Positions 29,601 to 41,527 of a DNA stretch of 64,000 nucleotides are shown in pieces. Both the position numbers and the translations under genes were made by a program. Below the pieces are notes generated by a model that saw nothing but the letters and a program-made list of their open reading frames with translations, did not search any database and was not told where the DNA came from. The stretch's first letter is position 1, and each line of letters begins with the position of its first letter. The stretch comes from Tanytarsus gracilentus (lineage: Eukaryota > Arthropoda > Insecta > Diptera > Chironomidae): the NCBI GenBank assembly GCA_038502055.1, contig JAXRKN010000040.1, positions 4,588,001 to 4,652,000 of the forward strand, written 5' to 3'.

Positions 29601-32600
29601 CACAATATTGAGACTTTCTTACTCATGAAATGAATATATCCAACCTTCATGTCCAGATGAAATATTTCGTAGCGAGGCGAAAGTTTAAGGAGGCCCTTAA
29701 GCCATATGATGTAAAAGATGTCATGGAACAGTATGCTGCAGGCCATGTCGATCTACTGGGGCGTGTTAAAAATGTTCAAACTAGGTATATTACGAGTAAC
29801 CATTACAATCTATTTTTCTATATCCCTTATTTATCCTCAACTGAATGTCATTAACCTGTTTAAAAAATAATTAATAACTAAATTAATCTCCTTGCAAAGT
29901 GAGACTAAAATTAAAAGCAAACAAAAAAGTTTTTCCAAGTAATTTTATATTTCCCTTGAGTGCAAAACGTTGAGCTTAGTTTACATTCACATTCTATAAC
30001 ACTAACAGGAGTAATTGTGTATGCTAGAAATTAAAAAAAGTTTCTCTAATTCACACACACACACAAACCAACTTGCATTAAATATAATACAGCTAATTAT
30101 ATTCTTTCACTCCTTCTCTACATCCTTCACAACTTTTTACCTCAACCAACTATGTAGAGTTTCAAGTCGAAAGCTTTCCGCTTTTTCGTCTCCACATTTT
30201 CAGCTTTAATATACTTTTCCCCCCTTTTTATTTCAAATAATTGGTTAGATCACTTTTCGCTGCTCGCTCTCTTTTTCTCTGTCACTAAACGTTGCTTAAT
30301 GCCCACCTATATAATATTTGATATTTTTATTTCTAAATTTTATTCTCTCTCCCATACCTACCCTACTTTTACACATTGCGTGTCTGAAGGATATTACTTA
30401 TTGGGAAATTGGTGATATTTTGCGAAAATGGAACACTTAAACATTTACACGACTATATTACTCCTACTCGCATAACGTGCATAAGTTGTTTATTATTTTT
30501 ATTTCATTTTCTCCCTCACTCGACTTTTTTTCGAAATATTTAACTTGGTAGAAGTAGAAATAAAACAGAAAATGTTGTCCATTTATGAAATTTTGCTGAG
30601 CGATAAAAAAATGTCCTTTGCATCCTTTTTAAAGTTAACCATCTCTTTCTTCGTTGTTCTAATTTAACTATTTTTTATCCAATTTGTGTTTTTTGATGAG
30701 TTTTTAAAAATAAATTTGTCAATCCTGTTGGTTTTTCATCTATTACGTATTGTCACATATGTTGGATTTTAAATTTATTCATATAGAATGCAAAATTTCT
30801 ATCTCTCACACGGAATTATGAATTGGCGTTTGTAACATATCAGTTTTTTATGTTTTTTTTCGTTGTTGTCACGTTTCTCAAATGCATGCGTTTGAAAAAA
30901 TTACAGCATATACGAAAAGCAAAAATTTTGATTGGTATTGTTGAGCGACGTGAGATTATTTAATTTTTTTCGAAGGAAATTGTACTTTTTTACATTTTCT
31001 CATCCTTACAATATTTCTGAAACAATTTTTCTCAAAAAATGAAAGTTTGAAAATGAGATTTCATAAATTTTTGTTATTATTATTTGATTAAATTCCTTTA
31101 TGATTTTCAACAAACGAGCGAACAATTTCTGATGATTGACGAAGTATGTAACATATATATTTTCCAACTGCAATCGTAAGATTCAGTTGAGGCTGTGCTT
31201 AGTTGGAAACACTCAATGAGCGACTACAAGACTGTGTACAGCTGTTATTATTTCCGTTATGGATAAAACGTCCAGATCGTATGGCTATCATTGCTGGACG
31301 TCCATAACGTTTTATTTTATTATTATCTACAAAGAGGGGTTGTTCGATCGCTAGTGCGTCTTTTTTAAGATGTGTGTTGCAGCTCCCGAGGTAGGCGATT
31401 CCCGCGGGGACGCCTGCTGTTGAGGGGGAAAAAAGGGGTATTTATACTCTATTCTTAGGAGAAATCTTAAGAGTTCTGCATGGTTTGCGTCCATCCTGGT
31501 TTAGTCCTGTGTCGCTACCTCTTTGTCATCTATCTATCTATCTATCTATTGACGAAGTATGTAACATATATATGAAAGTTTGAAGATGTCATCACGATCA
31601 TCATCGTTTAAGAGAAAAATATATGGGAGGCAAAAAAAGGATGAATCAAATTACAAAAAGATGAAGAGAGTATACGCAACTGCTGTAAGAATTCAGTCAA
31701 TTTTCCTTTGTAACAATTTTTTATTAGTGAATTTCATGAGATAGATATTTTTATGACATAAAAGAATGACTGATAAAAAAGTTTAGCTTTCCCTTAAAAT
31801 CTCATTTCTTCTAGTTTTTGTAGTCATTGTGATGAAGAGGACAATGCACAGCTCTGAATCTATTCAAGATGAAAAGCTTTAAGGATTCAAAACAAACTTT
31901 TATGAGTGTAATTAATTCCTTTTATATCCAAGTTGTGCCATCGCACGTGCGAAACTTTATTCAATTAGCAAATAAATTAATTCAAGCTTTTCTCAATCGC
32001 AACGTGACAAAATAACTTTTTACGAAAATAATGATTTGAGATCACTTCTTTAAAGCTTTTGCGTTGCTCCTTAATTTCTATTCGAAATTAAATTTGATTG
32101 TTGAAAAAACGGAAAACAAACTAATAAATCTGACACTCGCGTGACAAACACAAAAAAATAATGTTTGCTTTTTTCGCATTCATCGCGGATTATTGCCTTC
32201 GGATTTCCTTTGCAAAAAATTTATTCATACATAAATTCTATCCTTGACCTACACCAAAGATTGGCGGAAATGAGATAACATAAAGGTTCATTGATTAAGA
32301 GTACATTAGTAATTAATAAGTATTTTGTTACGCTATCATCACGATATTTATTTTAAGCAGTGTTAAATCAAGTTAACACGCGACCTAGAAATAAAATTTA
32401 CAACGACGTGCTTTGCATTTAATGCGGAATCCATTTTGGGTTCTCAAATGTCCTGCTGCCAGCTATTTGTCCAACGCATCAATCAATTCATTTCACTTCC
32501 ATCACACTTAATCCTCATCGCGCTCCTTATATAATAGCTAGAATTTTCCTCCATTCATTTCTCTCAGCTCATATCATTTTTATGTTCGAATAAATTCCTT

Positions 32601-35600
32601 TTTAATTCTTTTTGATCCGTTTTCAAAATCTTTCTTCATTTTTATGATTTCAATCAAAATCTCTCTCTTCCCTGCTATAAAAAATATTTTTAATTTGAAA
32701 CAAACATTTTGAATGAAAATTCAAATCGAAAGTTTATTAAGAAAGCAACAAAAAAATATGCTCAAACCTTTTTACAATAAATAGCTCAAATATTTCGTTG
32801 CTCGCAAAAAATTTCGTGAAGCACTTAAGCCGTATGATGTAAAAGATGTCATGGAGCAATATACAGTTGGACATGCAGATCTACTTACTAGAGTTAGGAA
32901 TTTACAATTTAGGTGAGCCCTTTTAAATATCAAATCTCTGTCTCTTCCGCATTCAGATCAACACATCCAGACACTAAAAAAGTTAAAATTGAAATTGATT
33001 TTTAAAAAATAACACGTGAGATCCACAAGATGCTTCGAGATAATTATTTTTTGATCTGATGAATTGGCAAGTGATGTCGGACGGCTAAAAGATATTTTCA
33101 TAAACACTTTCACTGCGCTGTAATGTTTTTTATTAAATGCTTATATCACTCATCAAATGCATTTCAAATTGGATGAAAAGTTTTTTAGTCTTTTACTTTT
33201 TCAAAAAATTTGCATTTTGAGCTATAATGACTTTAACCTTTTACAATTCAAATCCTTTTTCAAATATTCATTAAATCCGTATTTCGCGATGTCGTTGTCG
33301 GGTTTCTAAGAGTCCATAAAGTTTTATGTGCGTCTTGTTGGAATTACGAACCCTTTTTTTGTGATGTTTAAAGGGAAATTCGTTCAACAAGGTAGCCTTC
33401 CTTACCTTAATCATTTTTTTTCTCCTTTTTGGTTTGTTTAAAATTTAATGAGATTTTCTTGTGTCTCAGTTAAGATTTTTTAAAGGGGTTGATGTCTCAA
33501 TAAAAAAAACATGTCACCCGTGGTGTATTAAATTTTTGTTTCTGTAAATATTAATTGAATTTTTCTCTTTTGATTTTTTGGATTTAAACTAAAACTGTAA
33601 AAAAGTTAAACAGAGAAAAATGAATTTTCATTCCATTCGCTGCCGCTCTTTTCATGTGCATCTGACAAATAGTCTTTGTGCTTTTGTATTACTCAAAATA
33701 CAATCTAGTGACGTGACTATGTTGGCATGACGATTCATTAATTAAAAAAATTATTTAAACACTCAAATGTTAAAGCTTTAAACTTTTTTAATTTCAAACT
33801 TTTATTTTCACAACAATTTTGATTAATCTGAGTGGCAATAAAAATTTCTGACAAGTTGCCTTTTAGTGTCATACAAATAAAGTGTTTAGTTTGCAATGTA
33901 AACAAGAGTGCATGACTCTATTGACTTTAAACTTTTGTAGACAAAGCACCAAAAATATTTTGCACACAATTATTATTTTTTGCTCAATGTTTTAAAAAAT
34001 ATTAAATCTAACAAGATCTAAAATTTAAAAAATGTATTTAACATTAAACCCCGAATAATATTGACCCTTATTAAAAAATACTTTTTTTACACAAAAATAA
34101 CACAAAATTCTTTCCACCACTTTTTGAATTAAAAAACAAACAGATTAGACCAGATATTAGGAAAGCAAGGATCTAAAGCAAAAGACGTGTATGCATCGAA
34201 AATAAGTTTAGCATCTCGTGTTGTTAAAATTGAAAGACAGGTGAGTGCGGTCGTAGTTGGCGTATTTCACTTAATTGCTTCCTTCCGCCCTCGACGCTTA
34301 TTGCTTCTATTTTTTTTCTCTCTCTTCTCCCACGTAATGATTATGCCAGGTCGATGACGTAGAAACGAAATTAGATAACCTGATTGAGCTGTATATGCAG
34401 GATCGGAAGCGACTTCTATCACTTCCGATATGTCCTGAACCACCACATTCCAAAAATCTTCCACAATTGCCGCCCAATCCTCCGAGTGGCAGCGCTCCTC
34501 TTCTTATTAGTAGTATGGCAGTATCTAATAGTAGTGCAAATGGTGCTAGTTGTAGTGGATCACTCAAGGTAAAAATGGTAAATCGCTTTCTATTTTAAAC
34601 TTTTTCCTATAAATTTATAAATGTGATACTTAAACAGTTAACTTGATACTTCCTCCACCCTTTATCCTCCTCTAAGCCTAAGCCAATTTTAGTAGATAAA
34701 CATCCAAGCGAACCCAACTCTCCCATCGCCAAAAGTTTCGAAGAAAGTCAGCAGCAGCAAAATCTCAATCAGAAGCGTCCACCAATGCATCGTGGATTTT
34801 CTGATTTGGGTAATCGCATGAAAAAACGTGTTACCATGAGGTAAAAACACTTTTTAAAATTAAATTATAAACTTTAAACGTGATTTTTTCTCTTATTCAG
34901 TAGTTCAATTCCAACTCAATATGCAAGTCACTTGGAAAATGACTACAGCGGCAATAGTGGTGGTGATGTTGTGATAGTTGTTCCATCATTGGACAACCTT
35001 GCCCAAAATATTCGACCCGATATTCATTCACATCATATCTGCATCGATGCCGAAGGTGAAGTGGAGCCAAACAGTCCGAAAACCATAACAGAAAGTTCAA
35101 GTGAGTTCAATAATTTTATTTCACTTGTTAAAAGTTTTTCGAACTATAATTTTTTTTCGGTTCATCCCTCATGATTTCGATCTCTTGCTCCTCGTTAAGT
35201 ACAAAATAATTTTTTTCATTTGTTGATTCATCCGAGTCGATAACAATGGTCGTATTGAGAGGGAGAAGTATATTGTGGAGTAAAAACTGAAAAGTTTTGT
35301 CCTTGATAAATCGTTTTTCGCTTCCGTTTCACAATACTAAATGACGTGCTGTGTGAAAACATGAGAATTAAATTATCGCAATCGACTGACAGTGAACAAA
35401 ATGAGCTTGATAACTTTTCCATTGTGTTACTCATTTCATGCCACATCAGAGGAGAAACTCTTGAAAGTTTTATTCGGAGAGAAAAATTTTTAAATAATTC
35501 TGGACTGAAATGTCATTGCATTCTACATTAACCTCCCCATTGCAATGGAAATAAGCGTCGTAATATTTTGGGGATCAATGGCATTTAATTTTATTACAGA

Positions 35601-38600
35601 TCATATTTGCAAAATGTCGTAAGAAAAATTGAGTGTTAAATTTTACGACTTGCCCATCTGGTGTGTGTGAGTGTATGTCTCATTTTTATTAAAAATTAAA
35701 TAAATTTCAGAATTGATACGCTGAAATTAAATTTTCAAGTGTAAACGCGCTAATACACGCCTTAATTTTACTCCATCGTTATCATCATCATCATCATCAA
35801 TGCCATTAATCGTCCTCGACTGTGATCTTGAAAATTGTGCCACGACCACATCAATGTCAGAAATTTTTTTATTTCATTTTTCAACGCTGTCTAATGATGA
35901 TAAAATCCCATGATGCCTAAATGCTCCAGCAACAGCGCACTGGCAAGTGTCGAAATGAATAAAATTTAAATTTTATGCGAAAATCTGACTTGAAATTTGC
36001 ACACACGCTTGCAAACTATATGGCAGTGGATTGAGCTTGAATCAATATTATTTTACTGTGTGTACAACACTCTCATTCGCTTATGGCATGTCACCACCAA
36101 GCGTAAAAAATATCACATATATATGAACCAAGAGTGCATGCTGTAACATTAAGAAGAAGACAAATATCTTGAAGCCATTTACACACAACTTAAAATGTCG
36201 GTTAGCAAGGATATTTGTGACAAATTGATACAAAGTGTTTGTTTCATACACAGTTGATGTTGGAGAAATGTTAGAGAGGAAGCTTCAATTAAAGTTTAAT
36301 GGAGGTTTATAAAAGCATGCACTCGAAGGAAGCTGCTTCACTTTTAATTAAAATTGAATTTTCACTCAATTAATGTCATATGAAAATGATTCATATTCAA
36401 TTTACATATTTAATATTTGACATGCAAGCGTGTCAACCCTGGAAGAAAGACAATGAAATTTTAAGAAAGGAAATTTAATCGATGATGCAACAATTCATGC
36501 GACATCTCAGACATTCAATAGCATTTCTACACTCGAAAAGTAATATAGAAGTTCATGAATGCTTACGAGAGCACATGATATTCCGAGTCAATGGAAGATT
36601 AATGGAGCTTGAAGTGAATTCATTCACTCCCGTCGATGGCACTTAATATTTTTCCAAGCCATCTTCACATTGTAAAGTGCCACCACAGCATAGACAAAAG
36701 ATATGATTGTGCTAAAATTGATTTGGTGTAAAATTTTCAGCAATGCTAATTTAATTTGCCTCCTGCATCCGTTTAGTTTAATTATTTAAAGGAACTCCAA
36801 ACCATGTGTTATAGAACTGAATTACAGATGAAAATCAATATTGATTTCATTAGTTCCGTAAAGTTTATATGTGGTGTAATTGAGCTCAAGGACACTTCCT
36901 TCTCTCGTCAATTGGAATGAGCATTCGCACATGAAACTTACACATGCAGCGTAGATACGATAACATCTCGTCAATACTAATTAGGAATAATATACGAGAG
37001 TTTCATTATGTCATCGTACACATCAAGCGACAGATAATGATTGTCAATGGTCAGTAGGAAATTTTCTGAAAGGAGCAAATGATGGAAAATTAATTAAGTA
37101 AAAAATGTCCTTAATTAGTCGACGAGTATGCGACATTTGCTGGGTCTGCTTCTCCCCCTCTCGTTTACTCGTGTCATTCCGGTCCCAAAAATTTCAATTT
37201 TCTCCTTTGTTTGCATATTTACATCCGTTTTCTTTTTTCCCTTAATGCCTGCGTGATTATAGAGCGGTGGAAAGAGCTTTTATCTGAATTATTATGCTTA
37301 TACCGAAAAAATGAGTTTTCTTCTCGTTCATTTCATCTTCATTTTTCAACCAATATTTGCATACATTTTTTGCGTGCGGGGATTTCATCGAAAAGAAATA
37401 TATATGATTTTATCCTCTCCATATATATTCAACATACTTCCGCATTCCTAATAAAATTCTTACATACAATTTATTTTGTGTATATGTGTAAATAATTCTC
37501 ACTGATGACTGAAAGAAAAACTGTCAATAATGATAAACTTTTCTCGAATCTCATTCTTCCCTCCTCTCACAGCAGCATCATTTGAAGATTACTCGTCATC
37601 AACATCACTTTAACAAAGCTACGCGACTCCCACAACCACCACTCGACTACCATTTACACGCATTTATAATGAAATAATAATCATTGATGTAATCATTATG
37701 TATAGTCGCTGTATCATGTATCTTAAGTGTGCTATTTTTTCGTTTATTTTTAATGTTTGAAGTAAAACAGTAAAACAGTAACCAACAGTCGGCGAATATA
37801 AATTTTCAAGCATGGGAAAAAGGAAAATTCTCCCTACATAGAGACGGTTCTGATTGCGATAAAATATAAGCCTCGATGAGTCTCTCATGAAACCCTCAAG
37901 AATATGGCTACTGTGTGACTTATGTGATGGGCAAGCGAAAAATTTATGGACGAAGTCTTCATGGTTGGATGAGGATGCCAAATATCCTGCATTCATGCGG
38001 TAATAAACAGATGGGAAATTCTCACATACACACACACACACATAGCTTATAATCCCTTCTGGAGCAAGCTCACCATAGCAACAAAATAATGGGAACAAAG
38101 GTTCTTAAAAAATTTCTTAAATCCTTTACATTCTCTGTTAGACATCCTTATACACTTTTATATATAATTTCTCTAATTATTGACAAATAAAAACTTGTTG
38201 AGCTTAAAGCTTTCAATATAAAACACGAGACAGATTTTTATGCGGCACCTATGAAAACATATTATTGATGTCATTTACGTGTGTGCACGTGTGCAAGCAT
38301 GGGCTTTTCGTATTTGGCATGTTTCATGATTCCTTGGTAACACTTTCTCACACATACGTTCAAATGATAGTTAAAGGAGATGATTTGACGCTTCATTCAT
38401 AACATAAAGTCACAATATTATTGTCATATCATGACTATATTAAGGACATTACTGCTGTCATCTGAGATATTAACACGATACGCACGAAATGTTTCCATGG
38501 TTAAGGGAAAATATTTTTAGAAAAGCTTCATGGTATTACGTTTTTTAGTGGGATGATTTTCTACCTTAATGCTTAATTAAACCTCCGCAATGTTCTTTGA

Positions 38601-41527
38601 AAAGAGCAATTTTACTCGAATATCGGAGGAATCGTGACAGTTAATTTCGCTCGTGCATTTGTTAAATATTCATCTCTTGCTTCTGAAATTCCGTTTCATT
38701 TATTCGTTTCGTGCTCAAATTGAAATTTTTCTAATTTTTTCCACAAAACTTGTACAGTTTCCTTCCTTCCTCAACTATTGGCGTTTCGTTCCGTTAAATT
38801 GATATCATGCGGAAAAAACAGGGTTAAGATGAATTCAAAATTTCAATTTTTAAAATTAAAATAATTTTATGAAAATTGTTGGACAATTTTTTACTTTTAT
38901 TTTACAATGTCGAGCACTGAATAAAATAGAGATAATGAGAAAAGCAAACAGAATCTTTTTCACACATAAATATTTGGTGTTCTCAAAAAAGGTATTTCCT
39001 TCGCATAAAGAGCCCAAAGTTGATTTTCGCAAATATAGCTGCGTTTTCTTTTCATGGTAAAAAGAGAGAGCAAACACTCTAAACGAGAAAAACACATTGC
39101 TAAAGAGGAACAAAAGCTTTCGAAAAATGCAAAACTTTTTCTTTCTTTTAAGCTCGTCATCTCTTTTCATCCTCAAATCAATATTTTCTCTCTACACAAC
39201 GCATTTAATGCTGAATCACGCGTCAAAGAGAAGAATGAAATTTCTCATTTGACAAAAAAGGAGTAAAATAATGGTGTTGGGTGGTTGAGAGTAAATTTAA
39301 GTCATCCGTGATAATGTGCAAAACCCTCACTCAGATGATAAAATCAAGTGATGAACATTAGTCCATAAAACTCTTCACTGAATCCACTCCTTTTCATGTG
39401 TTTGAAGAGAGGGAAGGAAAATAATAAAGTGAAGCTTTGTCATGCCTACAGCAACATGAGAACCCTTGTAACTTGCTTCATAATATTAATGTCTGCAATC
39501 ATCTTTTGTCATATCATGTGTCGACCTATCAAGACTCGTGTACTCAGCAGCATGTCTGAGAAATTCGGAAGCAGCCGAATTGACGACAAATTGCCTCTTG
39601 ACTTAAAAATCAAAATTTATCCACTCATAAAAGATTTTTAAACAGATTAAAAAGTGATTTATAAACATAGTTAGGGAAATAAACAATTTAGACTCCATTT
39701 AAAATAATATTCGTCTGCATTCAACACGTTTTTTTATGTTTACAAGACTATTTGAATATCCAATGAGTGCTAGGGAAGAAATTTAAAATCATTGTTGGCA
39801 GACATGCATAGAAATTATCATGCTACGCCCTGTTACCTCCTCACATTATCCACTTAACTCTTCATCCGCCCAAATTTCTTCTTCGTTTAAGAATTTTTGA
39901 TCCTTTTTCTCGAATGATGAGCTCTCGAAATGATTAAAATAAAATTTTTAACAGTTAATTATGCTCCTGCAAAATGCTTCCTTAACTCATTTCTAGATAC
40001 CTTCGTTTTTGAATAATTATTAAAAGGGTTCACCATTTTTTAATGATGAATGAGGTCAGTTTTGGGAACCTTTTCATACCTTTTTTGATAGAGCTTAAAG
40101 CATTTAAGGAGATTAAAAAATGAGGTGAAAACAAACAATGTGAAGACAATGAAAAAGCCTTTAAATAGAAAATTTGATAGAGTTGTGTTAAAAGTACCTT
40201 TCTAAAGCTTTCAAATTGGATTTATAAAAAATTAATAAGATATCAAGTTGCATTTTTTATGAGATGCTCACTTTCATAAATTTTATTAAAAATAAAGTTT
40301 CATTCATGTTAATTAAATTTTATCTACTCCAAAACTACATAAGAATTTTTGACACTTGAGCTTTTGTTTGAGATCTCCACAGCGTCAAATGAAATAACAA
40401 AGAATTACTTAAAGAACTCATGCAATTCAAAAGGGTGAATCGTATAGTTTTTTATATGTGTACGTGAAATGCTTGTATGAAAGAATCAAGTCAAGTTAAG
40501 CGTGCTTCAACGAATACACTTTTGATGTTTTTCATTTTTATTTTACTCTTCTCACTGCATTTTTCCACATTAAATCACAAGTTATATTTTTTTTGCATAT
40601 TTCATAATTTTTTACACTTCTACTCTCGTTGGTGTTGTGTAGTCTTCAAATCTGATTCTGCCTGTATGTATTTTTATCCACAAAAGATGTCAAGATGGTA
40701 AAAATATGAAGCGAAGAACAATCATCGGAAAATTCACAATCGTTGTCTTAAATAATCTCATAATCTGTTAATTACAAATTAATGTTCTCTCTATCTCTTA
40801 TTTTTAATATAATTAACTGTAATTGATTGTTGATTATGAACTGATGGCGTTAGTTGCAATTGAATGAGATAATGTTTATTTTTATGATATATTTAATGTC
40901 ATTAGATTCTTAAACGAAACTCTTTACATTGTTAGGGATTGAAAACAGTCTGCTTTAAAGGTGTCGAAGAATTTTATAAGAGTGCAGAAATTTATTTATA
41001 ATTCATCAAAGACTGTTTTCAATCCCTAATAAACTTGAACTGTTTTCAAAAATATTTATTTAAATGTCTTTTTCAAGTTTAACAATAATTATTCTAATCA
41101 AACTTTTTTAAACTTTTAATCGAATAGTGGCCTTGTTGAATGAAGAAGACGATGAAGATGATTTGGAAGAGGATCTCGACATTGGTACAGAAATAGATCC
41201 AGACAGTCCTCCTTGGGATTTATATGCAGAACAAGATATCGACGACAACGATGATTCAACCGAAGATACGGCTCTGTTACGCTCAAAAGCTGCTCGCATT
41301 GTAATAACACCAATTAGTCCTGTAAATTCGTTGACTTTTCAAACATTTCATATAAATGCTAAAATTTTCTTACTTAGGTAAGTTCATCACATGATATTGC
41401 ACGCATGGAAGGAAGCACGAGTGGACATGATAATATTCGCTCGAACAGCGGTAGCAATAATGGTACTCGCATGGATTTACTCAAGCCGGATATGCAACCA
41501 CAACGAATTTTCACAGAAGATATTTGA
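11451..41527 (+). CDS. KCNQ: KCNQ (Kv7-type) voltage-gated potassium channel, full coding span
   Basis: Alpha subunit of a tetrameric, PIP2- and calmodulin-dependent delayed K+ channel in the plasma membrane. Core exons: 11451-11602, 14742-14933, 15564-15698, 17095-17177, 17243-17415, 18429-18557, 18631-18646, 18716-18810, 19531-19718, 26746-26921, 27063-27149, 28813-28883, 29657-29784 (or 32785-32912), 34144-34240, 34350-34568, 34677-34840, 34901-35100, 41128-41321, 41378-41527. All junctions are GT-AG and phases agree throughout, giving 882 codons plus TGA. The protein shows MSLLGKP then YNFLERPRG before S1 (about residues 110-132). S4 (211-229) has the KCNQ pattern R213, R216, Q219, R222, R225, R228. 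The filter GYGD is 295-298, and PAG ends S6 at 324-326. Helix A (QPAATLIQSLWR) and helix B (KYFVARRKF, KPYDVKDVMEQY) are calmodulin sites, followed by the subunit-interaction coiled coil. The long acidic C-terminus is poorly known. Fly KCNQ is the closest family I recognise. Confidence 0.95.
18631..18646 (+). CDS. KCNQ: KCNQ 16-nt microexon in the pore loop
   Basis: Flanked by a CACAG acceptor and a perfect GTAAGT donor, with introns of 73 nt before and 69 nt after. It encodes Ile-Thr-Leu-Cys-Thr plus the first base of the Val before GYGD. The upstream exon ends at WWGV and the downstream exon begins at the Val/GYGD codons. Skipping it would remove the last turn of the pore helix and shift the frame, so it must be constitutive. 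The joined peptide WWGV-ITLCT-VGYGD is the expected insect KCNQ pore sequence. Confidence 0.92.
20654..20695 (+). CDS. KCNQ: Candidate 42-nt KCNQ cassette exon
   Basis: A TAG acceptor and a GTAACC donor flank 42 bases that enter in phase 2 and leave in phase 2, so inclusion adds 14 residues without changing frame (SNEYWERLLKTVNY then Arg or Ser). It would sit just after helix A, where KCNQ genes are commonly alternatively spliced. No homology supports it; the evidence is splice sites and phase only. Confidence 0.35.
22827..22849. repeat. (AC)n microsatellite
   Basis: About eleven uninterrupted AC units inside the long KCNQ intron. A shorter CA run lies at about 38028-38041, and an ATC run at about 35780-35799. 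Confidence 0.9.
27560..27727 (+). CDS. KCNQ: Candidate KCNQ cassette exon (168 nt, weak donor)
   Basis: After a TTTTAG acceptor the frame opens with Glu-Asp-Asp in the phase left by the 27149 exon. It stays open for over 70 codons with protein-like composition (FKSTNVELTVKNSSQTTM, then RRCSFMNIFSLSPRHGHTN). A donor at 27728 (TTAG then gttcaa) makes it 168 nt and phase-neutral, but this donor is weak. A better donor at 27672 (gtgcag) gives the wrong phase for the next exon. The encoded linker between helices A and B is variable in this family. Confidence 0.35.
28274..28473 (+). CDS. KCNQ: Candidate alternative KCNQ exon or alternative C-terminus
   Basis: A TTTGTAG acceptor puts this stretch in the same phase as the exon ending 27149, and it stays open for 66 codons to a TAA at 28471-28473. 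A donor (AGC then gtaaat) at 28429 would leave phase 0, the phase the helix-B exon at 29657 needs, so it could replace exon 28813-28883. Read to the stop it would truncate the channel before helix B. The peptide (LDFLSILLRALEGVLKSF and following) resembles nothing I know. Confidence 0.2.
29657..29784 (+). CDS. KCNQ: KCNQ helix-B exon, copy A of a mutually exclusive pair
   Basis: 128 nt, entering in phase 0 and leaving in phase 2, between a CCAG acceptor and a GTATAT donor. It encodes MKYFVARRKFKEALKPYDV, then KDVMEQYAAGHVDLLGRVKN and VQTR: the C-terminal calmodulin-binding helix B and the start of the assembly region. It joins in frame to 28813-28883 upstream and 34144 downstream. A homologous exon of identical length lies at 32785. 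Confidence 0.95.
31135..31573 (+). mobile_element. 387-bp retroposed insert with TCTA tail and 26-bp target duplications
   Basis: The same 26-bp string (ATTGACGAAG...ATATATAT) occurs at 31135-31160 and 31548-31573. Between them lies a clearly GC-richer insert ending in about five TCTA/ATCT units. A target duplication of this length plus a simple-repeat 3-prime tail is the signature of target-primed reverse transcription, so this is probably the 5-prime-truncated 3-prime end of a non-LTR retrotransposon or a SINE in + orientation. An imperfect hairpin (arms 31256-31275 and 31294-31308) and a GC-rich stem near 31390-31420 may be remnants of its 3-prime RNA structure. No coding remains. Confidence 0.8.
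32785..32912 (+). CDS. KCNQ: KCNQ helix-B exon, copy B of a mutually exclusive pair
   Basis: 128 nt with the same phases as the exon at 29657, an ATAG acceptor and a GTGAGC donor. It encodes LKYFVARKKFREALKPYDV, then KDVMEQYTVGHADLLTRVRN and LQFR. The copies differ at about a dozen of 42 residues, mostly conservative, and the core KPYDVKDVMEQY is unchanged. Including both copies would add 128 nt and break the frame, so only one can be used per mRNA. Confidence 0.93.
35101..41127 (+). other. Long KCNQ intron before the last two coding exons
   Basis: A 6.0-kb intron between the exon ending SPKTITESS and the acidic exon at 41128. It holds short simple repeats and the inverted-repeat element at 40932-41029. 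Open frames on both strands (for example 37664-38098 minus) start at non-ATG codons and show no homology. Confidence 0.7.
40932..41029. mobile_element. Small inverted-repeat element (MITE-like)
   Basis: Two perfect 19-bp arms in inverted orientation, TTAGGGATTGAAAACAGTC at 40932-40950 and its reverse complement at 41011-41029, enclose about 60 AT-rich bases. If the element proper starts at GGG and ends at CCC, it is flanked by TA on both sides, as expected for a Tc1/mariner-type MITE. It ends 98 bases before the acceptor of the 41128 exon. A structured RNA hairpin is the alternative; the long loop makes a microRNA precursor unlikely. Confidence 0.6.
41128..41527 (+). CDS. KCNQ: KCNQ terminal coding exons (acidic tail)
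   Basis: Exons 41128-41321 and 41378-41527 are separated by a 56-nt intron. The first is strongly acidic (LLNEEDDEDDLEEDLDIG, then PDSPPWDLYAEQDIDDND). The second ends in RMDLLKPDMQPQRIFTEDI and TGA. The frame matches the exon ending 35100 (one base left over). These tails are not conserved with vertebrate KCNQ, so assignment rests on frame and splice sites across the 6-kb intron. The first codon is ATG, so use as a separate start is conceivable but not favoured. Confidence 0.75.

Noticed and set aside
31256..31308. Hairpin considered as a microRNA or tRNA-like gene
   Set aside because: It lies wholly inside the retroposed insert and has bulges; it is more simply part of that element.
37664..38098. 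144-codon open frame on the minus strand inside a KCNQ intron
   Set aside because: It starts at TTG, includes a Val-Cys run translated from a CA microsatellite, and shows no domain or splice context.
38856..39266. Overlapping frames on both strands in a KCNQ intron
   Set aside because: Low-complexity Lys/Phe-rich translations of AT-rich DNA, with no homology and mirrored on the two strands.
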